Below are positions 45,138 to 61,183 of a DNA stretch of 64,000 nucleotides, piece by piece (the first letter of the stretch is position 1; each line of letters starts with the position of its first letter). The stretch covers positions 6,738,690 to 6,802,689 of the forward strand of contig OZ037771.1 of the NCBI GenBank assembly GCA_964035545.1. Direction: 5' to 3'. A program made the position numbers and the translations under genes. Source of the DNA: Bugula neritina (Eukaryota > Bryozoa > Gymnolaemata > Cheilostomatida > Bugulidae). The notes beneath the pieces were generated by a model. It did no database searches. It saw nothing but the letters and a program-made list of their open reading frames with translations, and was not told where the DNA came from.

Positions 45138-48100
45138 CTAATAACTCTTCATTTGTTTGTGAGTTAAACATATGATATTGATGCACATTGCCTGTAAACT
45201 AATGGGCTCTGTTATCAATTGAAACATCTTGAGATGAAACTCCAGAATCTATGTGATGGCAGAAATTACGAGGAGGAAATGCCACATTCAAAGGCACATA
45301 CTCCGTTTTCACAGTCACATTCAGTTTGGCAGTGACACTGGTGACACTCACACTGACTGGTAATTTTGTAATGTCCTTGTTAACATTGTTTAGACTACTG
45401 CCCAAGTACTGATAACTTATTTATTGCAGCACACCTCTTAGTCTATTTTCCTCTAGGAAGGTCCAGTGTGGAGATAAGATCGACAGTTATTGCTATTGGT
45501 ATTACTATTACTATTAGTATAACTATAAGTATTATGATAATCATAATGATAATGATTACTCAGATTGAGATTAGGTATAAAATATAAATTTATCAAATTT
45601 TAACATCAATCAAAGACATAAGTATAGGTTTAAGAGTAACTTACTAATACTATATTTACTATTTAGTAAATGTTAGTACAACTACTACTTTAACTACAAC
45701 TATAACTATAAGCATAAGTTATTAAATTAAGCAATAAACGACCTATATAAACTTGTAAAGTAATATAACCATAACTATAACTATAAGTATAAGTATAACT
45801 AAAAGTTGAAGTATATTTATTTCGATTAAATTTTAAATGTAGTAATAGTAGTTGATAAACAGAACAAAAAGTATTAAACTAAACAGATTACTTTAAAATA
45901 GTAATAACCATAACTACTGTCAATTGTAATACTAACGATAAAAAGAATATTTAAATTTAATGTGTCATGGTGAGAATCTAAGTTTGCCTAAAGGCTCAAA
46001 GCTCTTTCCCGCCCACTAAGCGTGAAGAACCAATAGATGCAGCACAAGGTTTGGAGTCACTCAGTGCATTGTCCGAGTAGACATTGTCCCAACTTTCGAG
46101 ACTTCAACCACTGCACTCAGTGACTGCCAACTTTGCGCTGCTTAAAGCAATTCTTTTAGGTGGTAATGCTCTTTAACCCCTTCATGGTGCCTGCCACACA
46201 AGTATCGTAGTCGTTTCCGCAGCCAATGATGGGCTTATTTTTGCTCTAATATCCAATCGAATCTCATAGCGGGTTCACGCGATTTATAACCGGGGATTTT
46301 TGTTTATAATAATATTAGATAGCGCGACTACTTGAGCCATATAGAAAACCATCTAATCAAAATGCTGCTACACATTTTCTAACCAATCAAGACCGAGAAA
46401 GAAGGCCACACACCATCCTGTATTGATAAACGTACCATGACGTCGTGAAACGACTGCAAGCCTGGATTGCAATGTTACCTGCGCCTAGCAGGATAATGCT
46501 GCTAATAGTAATACTAATAGTAGTGTTTGAACCACAATTCGACATTGAACATTGATATGAGTGATTATTAGTTTCTTTAGGTCTTTAAACTCATTACTAG
46601 TCATATAATATAAGTTTTAAAGTTCGCCGAAAGCGTCGATATTCATGTTTGAAGTTGAACCAATAATTTAAATTTGCATTTAATTTTTTTACAATCATTT
46701 TAAACTAAAACTTGAAGTTAAAGTTAAACTAAAAGCAGAAATAAAACTGAATAATTATAACTTATGAGTGTAAGATTAACTGATTAAGTATAAGTATAAC
46801 ACTATGCTTATAGGTATAACTGTTCAAGTAGTAAACAGTTTAAAATAGCATATTCTAATTCAGTAATACTAATTGTAATTCATGTTCATTCTTTTCAATA
46901 TTATTATATTTATTATCATTTACATTATGATTATGTCTATGATAATCATAATCATAATGATTATGGCTATGCCTGTGCTAAGATTTAGATTAATAATTAA
47001 TGTATCACTATTAGAACATTACTCTTAGTATTATTATAATTAATAGTAATACTATAACTTATAACTTATAAGTAATAGCTATATTTTAAATCAATTAAAT
47101 AGTATAAATAATATTATTATTTATTATAATAATATTATTATTATAATAAATGATAATATAATTATAATTGTTCAATTTAATATTAATTATAATGACGTTA
47201 GCTTAATAAGTTAATGTTTATTAAGCATGATGATAATCATAATGATAAGCTATACTAACAACATTCAATGAATAATATTAATAATATAATTATAATATGA
47301 TAGAGTGCCGCATTAAATTTTAACTTATACTCATCATAATACTAAGTCTAATACTTATAATCATAGTAATATTTCTAACGGTCATAACCACTTTTCATAA
47401 GCCATAACTACTAACTAGTAACTCAACTAGTAAGTAGTAGTAATGAGTAATGCGATGTAAGGCTATACATAAGTTAATAGTAATACTAATACTAATAGTA
47501 ATAGCAATGCAGTTATGCTTTATATTGATGGTCGTATCATTATTACAAATATATCATTATTACAGATATATCATTATTACAGATATATCATTATTACAAA
47601 TATATCAATAATTTTTATTCTATCCCAATCTGTTATATTTATAGTTATACTTATACTTATCGTAATGGCAATAGGTATAGTAATAGTAAGTGCTACTTAT
47701 TAAAACTAAATGTAATAGTAAATAATAATAGTAAATCTAATAGTACGTACTAGACACTAGTAGTAGACAATATGAATAATAATCCTCTTTTTCATAGTTA
47801 TACTAATACTTATTTTATACTAATACTAATACAGTAGTAATAGTAATACAACTATGTTTACTAGTACTAGTAGTACAGTAGTAGTAAGGCAAAATCTAAG
47901 TATAATAATAATAGTGATGCTTATGCTGGTAAATATTAATATTCTAATTTTGTAAGTAACTTAATCTTACTCTTATACTTATATTTAGTATTAAAAATAA
48001 ACAGCAATTATCTATTTACTAACTACTGTCTAATAGTAACTAATTTCAGGCTAATATTGATAAAATAAGTATAGGTATGAGTAAGCCTAAAGTTAATAAT

Positions 48101-48163
48101 TTCAACTTAATTGAAAAGATTTTTAACTTTTTTATAAATTGTTTTAGAGCCAATACAGTTGAG
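45138..48163. other. AT-rich spacer upstream of the alanine aminotransferase
   Basis: Mostly low-complexity sequence: TATAACTATAAGTATAAC-type units (45480-45560, 45690-45800) and inverted TAATCATAATGATTATG motifs (46920-46980, 47220-47250). 46170-46500 is less AT-rich and may be an old element. A minus-strand open stretch at 45199-45405 has no recognisable product. The 48041-48163 stretch probably holds the 5' UTR, with a possible acceptor at 48147. Confidence 0.55.
46038..46143. mobile_element. Short inverted-repeat element (MITE family 2, copy 3)
   Basis: Terminal inverted repeats of about 30 bp: GCAGCACAAGGTTTGGAGTC at the left, and the inverse of GCAGCGCAAAGTTGGCAGTC at the right. Total about 106 bp. 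It is the clearest palindrome of the three copies. Confidence 0.7.
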
Positions 48164-51990
<3,827 letters not shown>

Positions 51991-53640
51991 CTACAAGCAG
52001 CTTTATATTTTCAACATGTGTTGCTGCAATTTCTACCTTCCTCAAATAACTATTATACTCTGAAACCTTAAATATGTGTTGTCTTCAACCGCCTTTGCTA
52101 TTATATATTTTATAAAACATAATATTGTTTTCATTTCAACATCTCCTTTGAGTTGGTGCAAATATTTCTATGTTCAAATATTACATTTATGTTATATTTT
52201 GTTCTCACTCACAAAAGTATGATGTATACTTTGTTCTCTTCTACTTAAATTTGTTGAAAAGTTAAAAAAGTATATTTTCTCTAAATGGCAGCTACATTGG
52301 GATGTGAAACTCATTTGGGAGGATATAAAAGTTGTGAATTCTTTTTTTATTTGTAATTATTAAATTTGTTTTAATTTCATTTTTCACTAGTATAAATAAA
52401 TCTATTTAAAATATTGTATTTGTATGAGCTCATAAGAATATTGCTACAAGTTACATGTTACATAATGACATGGCATGTGTATACATGTGCCTGCTGGACT
52501 CCATGAAAGCCTATGTTTGTGAGCATATCAAATATTACAGATTAGCATGAGGTTTTGTGTTCTGAGAGTATGGAGGAAATGTTGTTAGATTGAGAATATA
52601 TAATAGTACGTGTGGCAGAGAATGGTGGGCCTCTGCAGCCACCCTCTTCATGAAGTATATTGTGCAGCTGCATAACACTCATAAGCTATTCCACTAGTTC
52701 TGCCCTCTAAAAAAGTTACTTTGGTAAAATTGTGTAAAATCTGTAATCTAAAAATGTGTTGGTTGCCTAAAATATAAGACATCACGCTATTACTTCAGAT
52801 TCATAGCTTGGCGCTCACTGCACACAACCAGTTTCAACCAGTCACTTATTTTAGTGCGATAGTGGCACCCACACACTGCCACCACTGTGACATTGTATTT
52901 GCTAGAATACAATAATTTCACTGCTTAAATATAAAGCATGTGTGTGCAATGTTATTTGAGTGCATATATTTTGTAAGGTGCAATTCCAATGTGTTTTTCA
53001 TTTAATTAACACAAGTTATTCATGTTATTCGGTTCTATAGTTCACTAGACTGCATAATACACACATCTGCAAGGTATGCCATGTGCTTTGAATTCAATAG
53101 TAAAACTTCCTTCTATCTCAAAACTCAACTTGTTTTTGCAGCTTATATTTGATCAACGAATATGAAAATACCATTACTGCAATCCCAAAGGTAACTGAAG
53201 GATAATGTTATATGCTTCTGAAGACAGCTCTATATAACTCCTACCTTATTTTAACATTTAATAGGCTTGTGTCATTCACAATTTTCTACATATATAAGAG
53301 CTAGTAAACAAAACAGTAGAGTGTAACAGGACCTTTGAGGCAATGCTTGAAATAATATAAGGATCTAAAAACATATACTACAACATGTTGTATAGTGCAG
53401 TATATAGTAAAAAATACACTATGATATACTATATGCAACAATATATATGTTGCAATACCTATGTTGTAATATGTAATACAACATATTGAGTACTACAAAC
53501 GTCGCAATATAATTTGTACACTACAACAATCACCACAACGTGCACTACACACAACTACATCATACACAGCAGTGTGTTTTATATATTCAAACTACAACAT
53601 AATAAAACTATAAACATTAATGTGTTGCAACACATACTTT

Positions 53641-54165
53641 AATATACACCCTACTACATATACTATAACATACACCCTACTACATATACTATAACATACA
53701 CCCTATTACATATACTATAACATACACCCTATTACATATACTATAACATACACCCTATTACATATACTATAACATACACCCTACTACATATACTATAACA
53801 TACACCCTACTACATATACTATAACATACACCCTACTACATATACTATAACATACACCCTATTACATATACTATAACATACACCCTATTACATATACTAT
53901 AACATACACCCTACTACATATACTATAACATACACCCTACTACATATACTATAACATACACCCTACTACATATACTATAACATACACCCTACTACATATA
54001 CTATTACATACACCCTACTACATATACTATAACATACACCCTATACTACACATACTATAACACACACCCTACTACATATACTATAACATACACCCTATAC
54101 TACACATACTATAACACACACCCTACTACATATACTATAACATACACCTACTACATATACTTTAC
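53641..54165. repeat. 26-bp satellite array
   Basis: About 20 copies of TACACCCTACTACATATACT plus ATAACA (26 bp). Two main variants (CCCTACTAC and CCCTATTAC) occur in blocks, which suggests recent block duplication within the array. Near the right end a longer variant (CCCTATACTACACATAC) alternates with the standard unit. Confidence 0.96.
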
Positions 54166-54839
54166 ATTTGCAATGGAACATACACTTATACAAAATATAC
54201 ACTACCAATTATGTATAAATACTATAATAATAATAATAATTAATATTGAATATTCTCTCTGACAGTTCCTTTATGTATTAGTTTGTACAAGCCAATGCTA
54301 TTATTATCTTATTTCTTACTTGAACCAACCAATGTTATTGCTTACGGAGTTGTCCATACATGAATGAAATGAATTGTCTTGCATAAAGACAATGATTTGC
54401 TAAAATATTGTAAAACAAGCATAACTTTGGCACATACAGAGGGCCAAAGATTGTTAATTTCTTTTGTAAAATGTAGTGAAATTTCAGGCTTCTGTGTAAC
54501 TCATTGAAAAGTAGAGTAAAACATTGCCAGCTGATTGCATAACCTTAAAACTGTGACTAAATCTGATTCTCGCCTATCTCCACTTTGTCCTGTTCGGGTA
54601 GCGGTGTGACTAAATCTGATACTCTTGTTTATTGGGCATGTGCAAAGGTGATTTTTTATCAAGTAATGTTATTATCATATGTTTCGGCTTGAGGAGAAAA
54701 ATTAAGGATCACATGATTGTACACACATTAAATTTTATTATAATAAAGTAATTTGTCACCAAACCTACGCTGTACTAATCAGAATGCATATAACAGCTTT
54801 TATTTTTCTTAAGTATTAAAAGGGCCACTAAAATGAGGC

Positions 54840-54888
54840 AAAGGGCCACAGGTGGGTGGCCCTGGGGCTTCTAGTTGCCCACCCATGC
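54840..54888 (-). mobile_element. hAT-like MITE end (fragment)
   Basis: Minus strand reads CATGGGTGGGCAACTAGAAG then CCCCAGGGCCA. I recall CAGGGGTGGGCAA...GGGCCA as a common hAT (Charlie-like) terminal repeat. No matching opposite end is evident; its left extent is unknown. Confidence 0.5.
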
Positions 54889-55580
54889 TATAACGCATAG
54901 CACCAATATGTTGGGACTTTGCCTTGCATGCACTTTCTACAGTCAACTGTTTTAGTATATTTATTTTACCTAGCTGCTAGAAATTTAGTATATGCAAAGA
55001 AACAGGGCAGCTTCCTGTATCAACTATTGAATCTTTGTCACATAGACTATAGCAATGGTATTATAATGCTTTACTTTTTTGGGGTGCATCACCTAAATTA
55101 GCTAAATAACTTGTTAAAAATATTAGTTAATCATTGTATGGATACAATTATTATAATCGTTCAAAAATAAATAGTTGTCTCCCCTTACTGTCAAAACAAT
55201 ATTATCTAACATAAACAAAATATAAATTTAAAATCTGGAATTTTTAGGAAAAAATTTATAAAAAATGTTACCTGAAATTGAACTTTAATTTGTTTGTTGT
55301 TTCAGCTTATTAAATTTATGATGTCATGAATAGATATTTCTAGGTGAGGAGTTGTCTCCCAATGTGGAAGAGTTCCAAATGAAGTGATTGATGATATGAT
55401 ATGTTGACATAGCTTGCTCAACACAACACGAATGCTGTACAAGAACTTCCAAACAAAGTTTCTAGCTGACAAGCATCATAATCACCAGATGCTTGCTTGC
55501 CTCGGTGAAGTCAATTTAGCCCTCTAGATAGAACAAAGTGTTCAAACTTCTTTTTCTTTTTTTATTATATTCTTTTGTCA

Positions 55581-58500
55581 CTAGAAGTCAGTGCCCTCTT
55601 TCCTCGATTCTGATGATTCAGACTCAGTTACTTTCTCATTTTTATATTCATAAATGTCGTAGACGCAGTCATATATTTCCACCATTCCGACTATACTTCC
55701 CATGACGTTCTTTACAAGAAAAACGGAGAGGAATTCACCATAGTGTACAGACAGGTATATTCGTATTGTTAATAGGGGAATGTTAAGTAACAGCAGTTCT
55801 GTAAAAGATGTAATACAATAATATTATTAATACAATTACATCATTATAATAGATGCAATCACAATTTGGGAGTTTTCTCCCCATGTCTTATACTTAACGT
55901 TAACAGAGAAGCTGCTGCATGAAAATAAAATGATACTTTTAGAGGTACAAAGTCTAATATTTGTAAGAATAGTTGTGTTTTTAAAATATGCAACAAATAT
56001 AAAAAAACATTGAAACTTTCTATATATACCAATCCTACAGTAGTCAGCTTAAATTTTTTTTTATTCAGGCAATACTGTGTATTTTATTTAAATACTTTCA
56101 TTAATAAAGTTAATTTGGTGATATTAGAATTAAGAAATTTATTTTTAGTGGTATTTTCACATACAAGTTCAATGCCAGTACATGCAATACTAGTACACCA
56201 AATTTTGGGACTTAAAGTTTCTATGTTTGTGTAACCACAACTTTGAATCTATTTTTTCAATAAAATTTTTCAATATAACTAGTCAAACTTTCATAAGAAA
56301 CTGTTATGACTGTGCTTTGAATAATGGCTCATTCTAAAATAGTGCCTTCTTTCACTGAGCTTGAAGCTCTTCCCTATAATAAAACCAGCGCAAGCTTGTA
56401 GCAAATATTTAGTTATAGGAGTTGTCTTCCTTAAATTTCTTGAAAAGTTTCTGTTGAAATATAGGGCTCGCTTAACGCACTTTGCATAACCAAAGCTAAA
56501 ATTTTTATACTACAGATAAACACTCACGCACGTCTATGCATTTTAAATTGGATGAAAAATGTGGACATACACCACCATAATTCACATGCATGATTCATGC
56601 GGTTGGGCTCCCACCACTTTCCCTCAACATAGTAATTAAAGACGAGATGCAGGTAAACCCACCCATCACTGTCTTAGCAATCTTTATTTCTAGAGCTCGT
56701 CTGCGCGTAGAGAAGTGATCCACGAATAAGCTGATTAAAGACACGGATGGCCGAAGTAAATTCAGAGTGACTATGGCTAAGACTATGTCCTCAAGTACTA
56801 AGGGGAAGTCTGTCTGTAAAACCACAACTGAAAGATAGACACAGTGTAGATTAAGCAGTGTGGGCTAAACTTACATCTTAATTAGAGCTTTCATAAAAAA
56901 ACCGGTGACACAAAATTTTGAAAATGACAATTGGAAAATGAAAAATATTCAACATGGTCTGGTCCTGAGGGGTTGTCCAGCATCTGGTCAATTCCAAAAT
57001 AGCTTTTAAAAATAAATATAATGGCCAAATTAGTTAGGCTATCATAGAAGTAGAATTAGTTACTGAGTAGTTCTAAATTAAAATTGTTCACATTTACAAA
57101 AAGCTTTTTGAACCAGACCAGATACTAATCGCCCCCTCTGGACTAGGCCATGCTGAAAATTCTTCATTTTCCAATTGCCGTTTTCGAAATGTCACGGATT
57201 AAAAAACATGCTGGTACAATGTCAACAAGTAATATTAGCATACCTACAAGAGTATGGTCAAGCTATTTGAACAGAACCCTCCAGCATGTGATGATAATTT
57301 GTTTTAGTTTTACTAAACAAACATTCAAACCTTTATAAGTATTATAGTATCAGAAACTTCTCTACTCTGCCACAGTCTGCTATTTCTTTCACAAAAACTA
57401 TGCATGGTTATAAATTGAATGTAACTATACTTTGCAGTTCCTAGTCTGATATTAAGTTCAACCAACACACCGATGTGAACATATTATTTGTAACCTCAAT
57501 AATTTGCAAGTCATTGAGATAAAACATTTTTGTAGTTGACTGTGTTATAGTTTTATGTTATGCACATAAAGTGCAAATCAATTCATAAATAGCAGTATAG
57601 ACTTCACTACTTTACCAAAAAATGTACAGTACAGTAAATCTCCTGTTTTTGTATATTTCCCCATCTAATATATCCTTTTACAACACTTCAATGTTCTAAT
57701 GAAAAACCCTTCATTAGCTTGAAATATTTTATCTCCAATTATAAGTAATCTATCATAGCATGCAAAAAGGCACAAAGGATAGAAATAGAAGACAAGCTGC
57801 GCATATTACCTTGTGCTCCTTAGCAATTTCGAACAGCACATTCAGGATTTCTACTGTATCCAGTAAATCGATAGTAAAGTTCCTAGCCAGAGACAAGATG
57901 GATGCCCTTCGAGCCAAAGATTCCTTATTGTGATGATGGCCAATGGTAAACATGACACAAATTAGAGCTGTCCCGCTGTGGATTAAAAAGCTTTGAATAA
58001 ATAATTGTGGGTAAATAGAAAGTGTTGGTCTAGGGGTTGGAGTGTTTGCCTAGTAAACATGAAATCATGGGTTCGAACCCCGACAAAGGCCATTGGTGAT
58101 GTTAGGAAGAACACCCAGCCATAATTGCTCTTATGCCACATATGCCACATAAGTCCTTAGCACAACTTAACAAAAAGCCTTTCCATCAGAGGCTTTCTCA
58201 CAGGGATGGTGACTATAAACTTGCATGAGTTTTTAAATAGAAAGTTTTGGTTTTAGCACACACAATAGTACATAAGAGACCGTTACTTCTAATTCACATC
58301 ACATTATAACTTAGAAAATATTAACAAAACCGTGCACTTATAAAAATGCAACAGTCTGGAAATTTATTTACTGAAGCTTACATAGGTTTAGGCTTAATGG
58401 AGTTTAGGTTTGGAGTGTAGACTGATTAATATGATGAGAATATAAGTTTTGAAAGACAATTAATTTCATAAAATTATTGCTGCACTTATGTTAGTGTTCA

Positions 58501-59903
58501 CATTTAACAAATAGCTAATAGGGTGTTCCCACTGACTCATCTATCATAGTTCATATACTGTGACTCATCTACTTAGTGTAACTTAAAGAATTCTCACACC
58601 TACTAACCTGATAGTAAGTCGCAGATCGCTTATTTCAGATTCTAACTGCACATCTTTTTTGAAGATAATAGCAATTCTGGTTCCAAGTAAAGTAGCATAC
58701 AGGAACCAGCCTAGAATTCCCAGTGGTAAACCTATAAGACAATTCACAAACAACCCATCATATATAAACTTCATAGCAAACAGTTTAGAACACATGTGGC
58801 TACAGAAGAGAAAAAAATCTCAGGTTAAAATTTTGAGTTGCTTATAGTTCTACACTAGAATGTTGGATAAAGAAGCAAAACCCTGGTGTTGGCAGCAAGA
58901 GTCAGCAGGGCACCAGTAACCCTATGGTTAGCCAGGTAGTCCTACTGATGGTATATAGCCATGACTAGCAGCAGTTGGGGAAAGAAAAGAGTATGATAGT
59001 ATGATAACATCAGTGTGGGTGCTCAAGACTAAATATCAATAATGCACTTTGAGAGTCATCTATGTTGTAGAAATAACTGGTAAAGTAGCTAAAGCATTAT
59101 TAAAACAAAGTCATGTAGAAGTGTAGTTTTGCTTAATGATATATAATTTTACAGTTATATTATAATATATCACAAAGTGTTTTGAATGTTTGAATTGCAG
59201 AATGAAGACTATTTGTTTTTAAATAATGGAATGATAAGTTAAGGAAAAATTACGTGTGTGCGTGTGTGTGCGTGCGTGTGTGTGTATAATTATATATTGT
59301 ATATAAGTGATATAAATGTTAGTGGCCTAGAACTTTACCTTTCACGAACCCAGTAGAATCTTTGTGCTTTGAATTTAACGATGTTAGCCTCCATTCTTTA
59401 AAGTAAAAAGCAGCTATAAAAAGTAGGACTATGAAACCATCTCCCGCAAACCATATCCACAAGTTTTTGTTTCTGGGGTCACTAGACTACCATAAGAAAC
59501 GAATGCAGAAGGTGAAAGTACAAATGCATGTTGAAGCAGAAAAAACATAGCAAATACAATAAATGAAACTTTCTCTAGGGTTTAAGAAATATTTATAATA
59601 AATGCACCTTTTTTCTGAAGACACTATAGAAAATCACCATCTATAATTTAATAACAAGAATTCTGAATTTAAATCTACATGTGCTGTATACCGCTAGGTA
59701 TAAAAGTGATGTATAAATGGGAGACTTACCGCAACTAAGTGGTTGTTGATGAGAAACGCCTGTCCAAGTACCAGAACTATACAAATCAGTTGAGCCGGAA
59801 TATTCTTTAATGTCCCAAGACAAAATCGTCTCAGTGGATCTTCTGCCTTGAACTGCTCATTTCCACGTGACCCTTGAACTGCTGCTAGAAACCAGGAATC
59901 CAT
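55581..59903 (-). CDS. TMEM121-like multipass membrane protein, 6 exons, 326 aa
   Basis: Function unknown in the family. Exons from the 5' end: 59730-59903, 59339-59486, 58608-58731, 57810-57975, 56663-56813, 55581-55798; phases agree (981 bases). Exon 3 was started at 58731, not at the stronger-looking acceptor at 58799, because only this choice keeps the frame and matches TMEM121 spacing. Hydrophobic segments: LICIVLVLGQAFLI, LWIWFAGDGFIVLLFIAAF, PLGILGWFLYATLLGTRIAI, TALICVMFTIG, one after DFPLVLEDIVLAIVTLNLL, and LLLLNIPLLTIRIYLSVHY. Human TMEM121 (319 aa) shows the same order, with counterparts of ILGWFLYA, TIDLLDTVEILNVLFE and FLVKNVMG. The tail is acidic/Ser-rich. The similarity to TMEM26 is weaker. 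Introns hold a foldback element and a SINE. Confidence 0.82.
56900..57200. mobile_element. Foldback (inverted-repeat) element in TMEM121-like intron 4
   Basis: Two arms of about 100 bp in inverted orientation: the left arm contains CAATTGGAAAATGAAAAATA and CATGGTCTGGTCC; the inverse of the right arm contains CAATTGGAAAATGAAGAATT and CATGGCCTAGTCC. The loop is about 85 bp. No transposase is encoded. Confidence 0.75.
58013..58245 (+). mobile_element. tRNA-derived SINE with 11-bp target duplication (TMEM121-like intron 3)
   Basis: Body about 58024-58234, between two copies of AAATAGAAAGT (58013-58023, 58235-58245). Head GGTCTAGGGGTTGGAGTGTT with the A-box and a perfect B-box GGGTTCGAACCCC, then GACAAAGGCCATTGGTGATG, and the tail GGGATGGTGACTATAAACTT. 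Same family as 27323-27560, without that copy's internal A-box duplication. Confidence 0.92.
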
Positions 59904-60474
59904 ATTGCTGATCAACTATAGACTGGGTAGACACTACAACTACTAAAGTAGATTGAAAGTAGGTAATAGCCAGAAGATGGTATACTCTGACGCAGCTGAT
60001 TAGACTGCGCCTTTCTCCGTATTGATAATAAAAAGATTAAGTAACTACTTAATGGGCTTGATCACAATGCCCTGATGGTTTGTTGATCTCAAATATGCAA
60101 ATATATTTGTTGATAATATGGCTAGATACTGCAATGAATGCTATGTTTAGCTGCAGTGGTCAAGCAATCTGTGTGGGCGCGACAGAACTATGCTCTGTAG
60201 CCAGTAGCCACCAAACTGATAAATGATACGCAGGCCAGGCTAACCTGTGGGAATTGCATTATTTGTACTCATTGCAGTATATTATGTTGATTGCCTTTGA
60301 AAAGTACTTGAAGTTTACACAAAACCTCTTAACAAAATGCTCTTAACAATAACTGTAGATTCTTCAATAGAATGCTTGTTATAAAGTTCTGTAGACCCTT
60401 GAAATAAAGCTTCATTGTAACTGTAGACATTTTACTCCTATTAAGATTAGTAGTAAAGAGCATTATTTTGTTAA

Positions 60475-61183
60475 AGGATTGCTCTATCTTAGTTTATTAC
60501 AATCACATTATAATTATGAACTATAATCTAATGTGTATGCAAACAATTGTGGCTTTGCAAAGGGATATGTGCCTAGAAAACAGCTTTTCAAAATTCCAAT
60601 TTTGAGGGAGGTAAAATTTTCAGCCATGAAAAAGAATAGCCTAATACGTGACGTGTGAACGCCAGTAACTATGCTGCACGTGCTAACTATAACGCTAGTA
60701 TTCAAGGTTGCTGGGCACAACATCAACCAATTACGCTCAAGCAGTTACAGTGCGCTATATATATTCATCCTAAAGAATGCATGTTTTTGCAAGGCTTTTT
60801 TCTAATGTTTACAAGCAAAATATAGCCTAATGTTATCACATACATGTTATTTAAAATGTCAAAAAACTATAGATTGAGATAATTCACATTTGCACTTCTA
60901 TAAATATACAAATTGCAAGCTAAAAGATTACATCTTACAGTCATATTTCTATAGTTATTCATTTGTATAGTCACGTGACCAGCAGGAATGCTGGCGTTGT
61001 TACGTCACATTTCCCAGCTCATTTCAAAATCGGCGTTTTGGCTGTTACCAATCTACACCCTCAACTTCAACTAACTTTTTCTACCTTTGGTCAAATGCTT
61101 TTTGTCAATGCATGCTTAGAAAAACACAATATTATGTGTGTGTGACCTAAATGGCCATTTATTAGACAAGATAGAGCAATCCT
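60475..61183. mobile_element. Non-autonomous transposon with long inverted repeats and TTAA flanks
   Basis: The ends, with flanking TTAA included, are exact inverses for 20 bases: TTAAAGGATTGCTCTATCTT at 60471 and its inverse ending 61187. Weaker inverted similarity continues inward (GTGACGT...ACGCCAG on both arms near 60645 and 61005), so the arms may reach about 230 bp. TTAA duplications are typical of piggyBac-type insertion, although the termini do not start with the usual CCC. No transposase frame. Confidence 0.8.

Larger units (their letters stand above)
51991..55580. other. Convergent spacer between alanine aminotransferase and TMEM121-like gene
   Basis: No exon recognised. Holds the aminotransferase 3' UTR, a 26-bp satellite (53641-54165) and a hAT-like transposon end (54840-54888). 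TTTATT at 55561-55566 is an AATAAA on the minus strand, about 15 bases past the TMEM121-like stop. Confidence 0.65.

Noticed and set aside
45199-45405. Minus-strand open stretch of 68 codons upstream of the ZYG11-like exon
   Set aside because: No recognisable motif, no splice phase linking it to the neighbouring exon, and repetitive Val/Ser/Thr composition; left unannotated.
46170-46200. TTTAACCCCTTCATGGTGCC resembling a piggyBac terminus
   Set aside because: No matching inverse end or second TTAA found within several kilobases; too weak to call.
48077-48163. In-frame upstream ATG extending the alanine aminotransferase by 29 residues
   Set aside because: The extension is AT-rich, Phe/Asn-rich and contains a possible 3' splice site (TTTTAG at 48147); the ATG at 48164 gives a typical mitochondrial leader.
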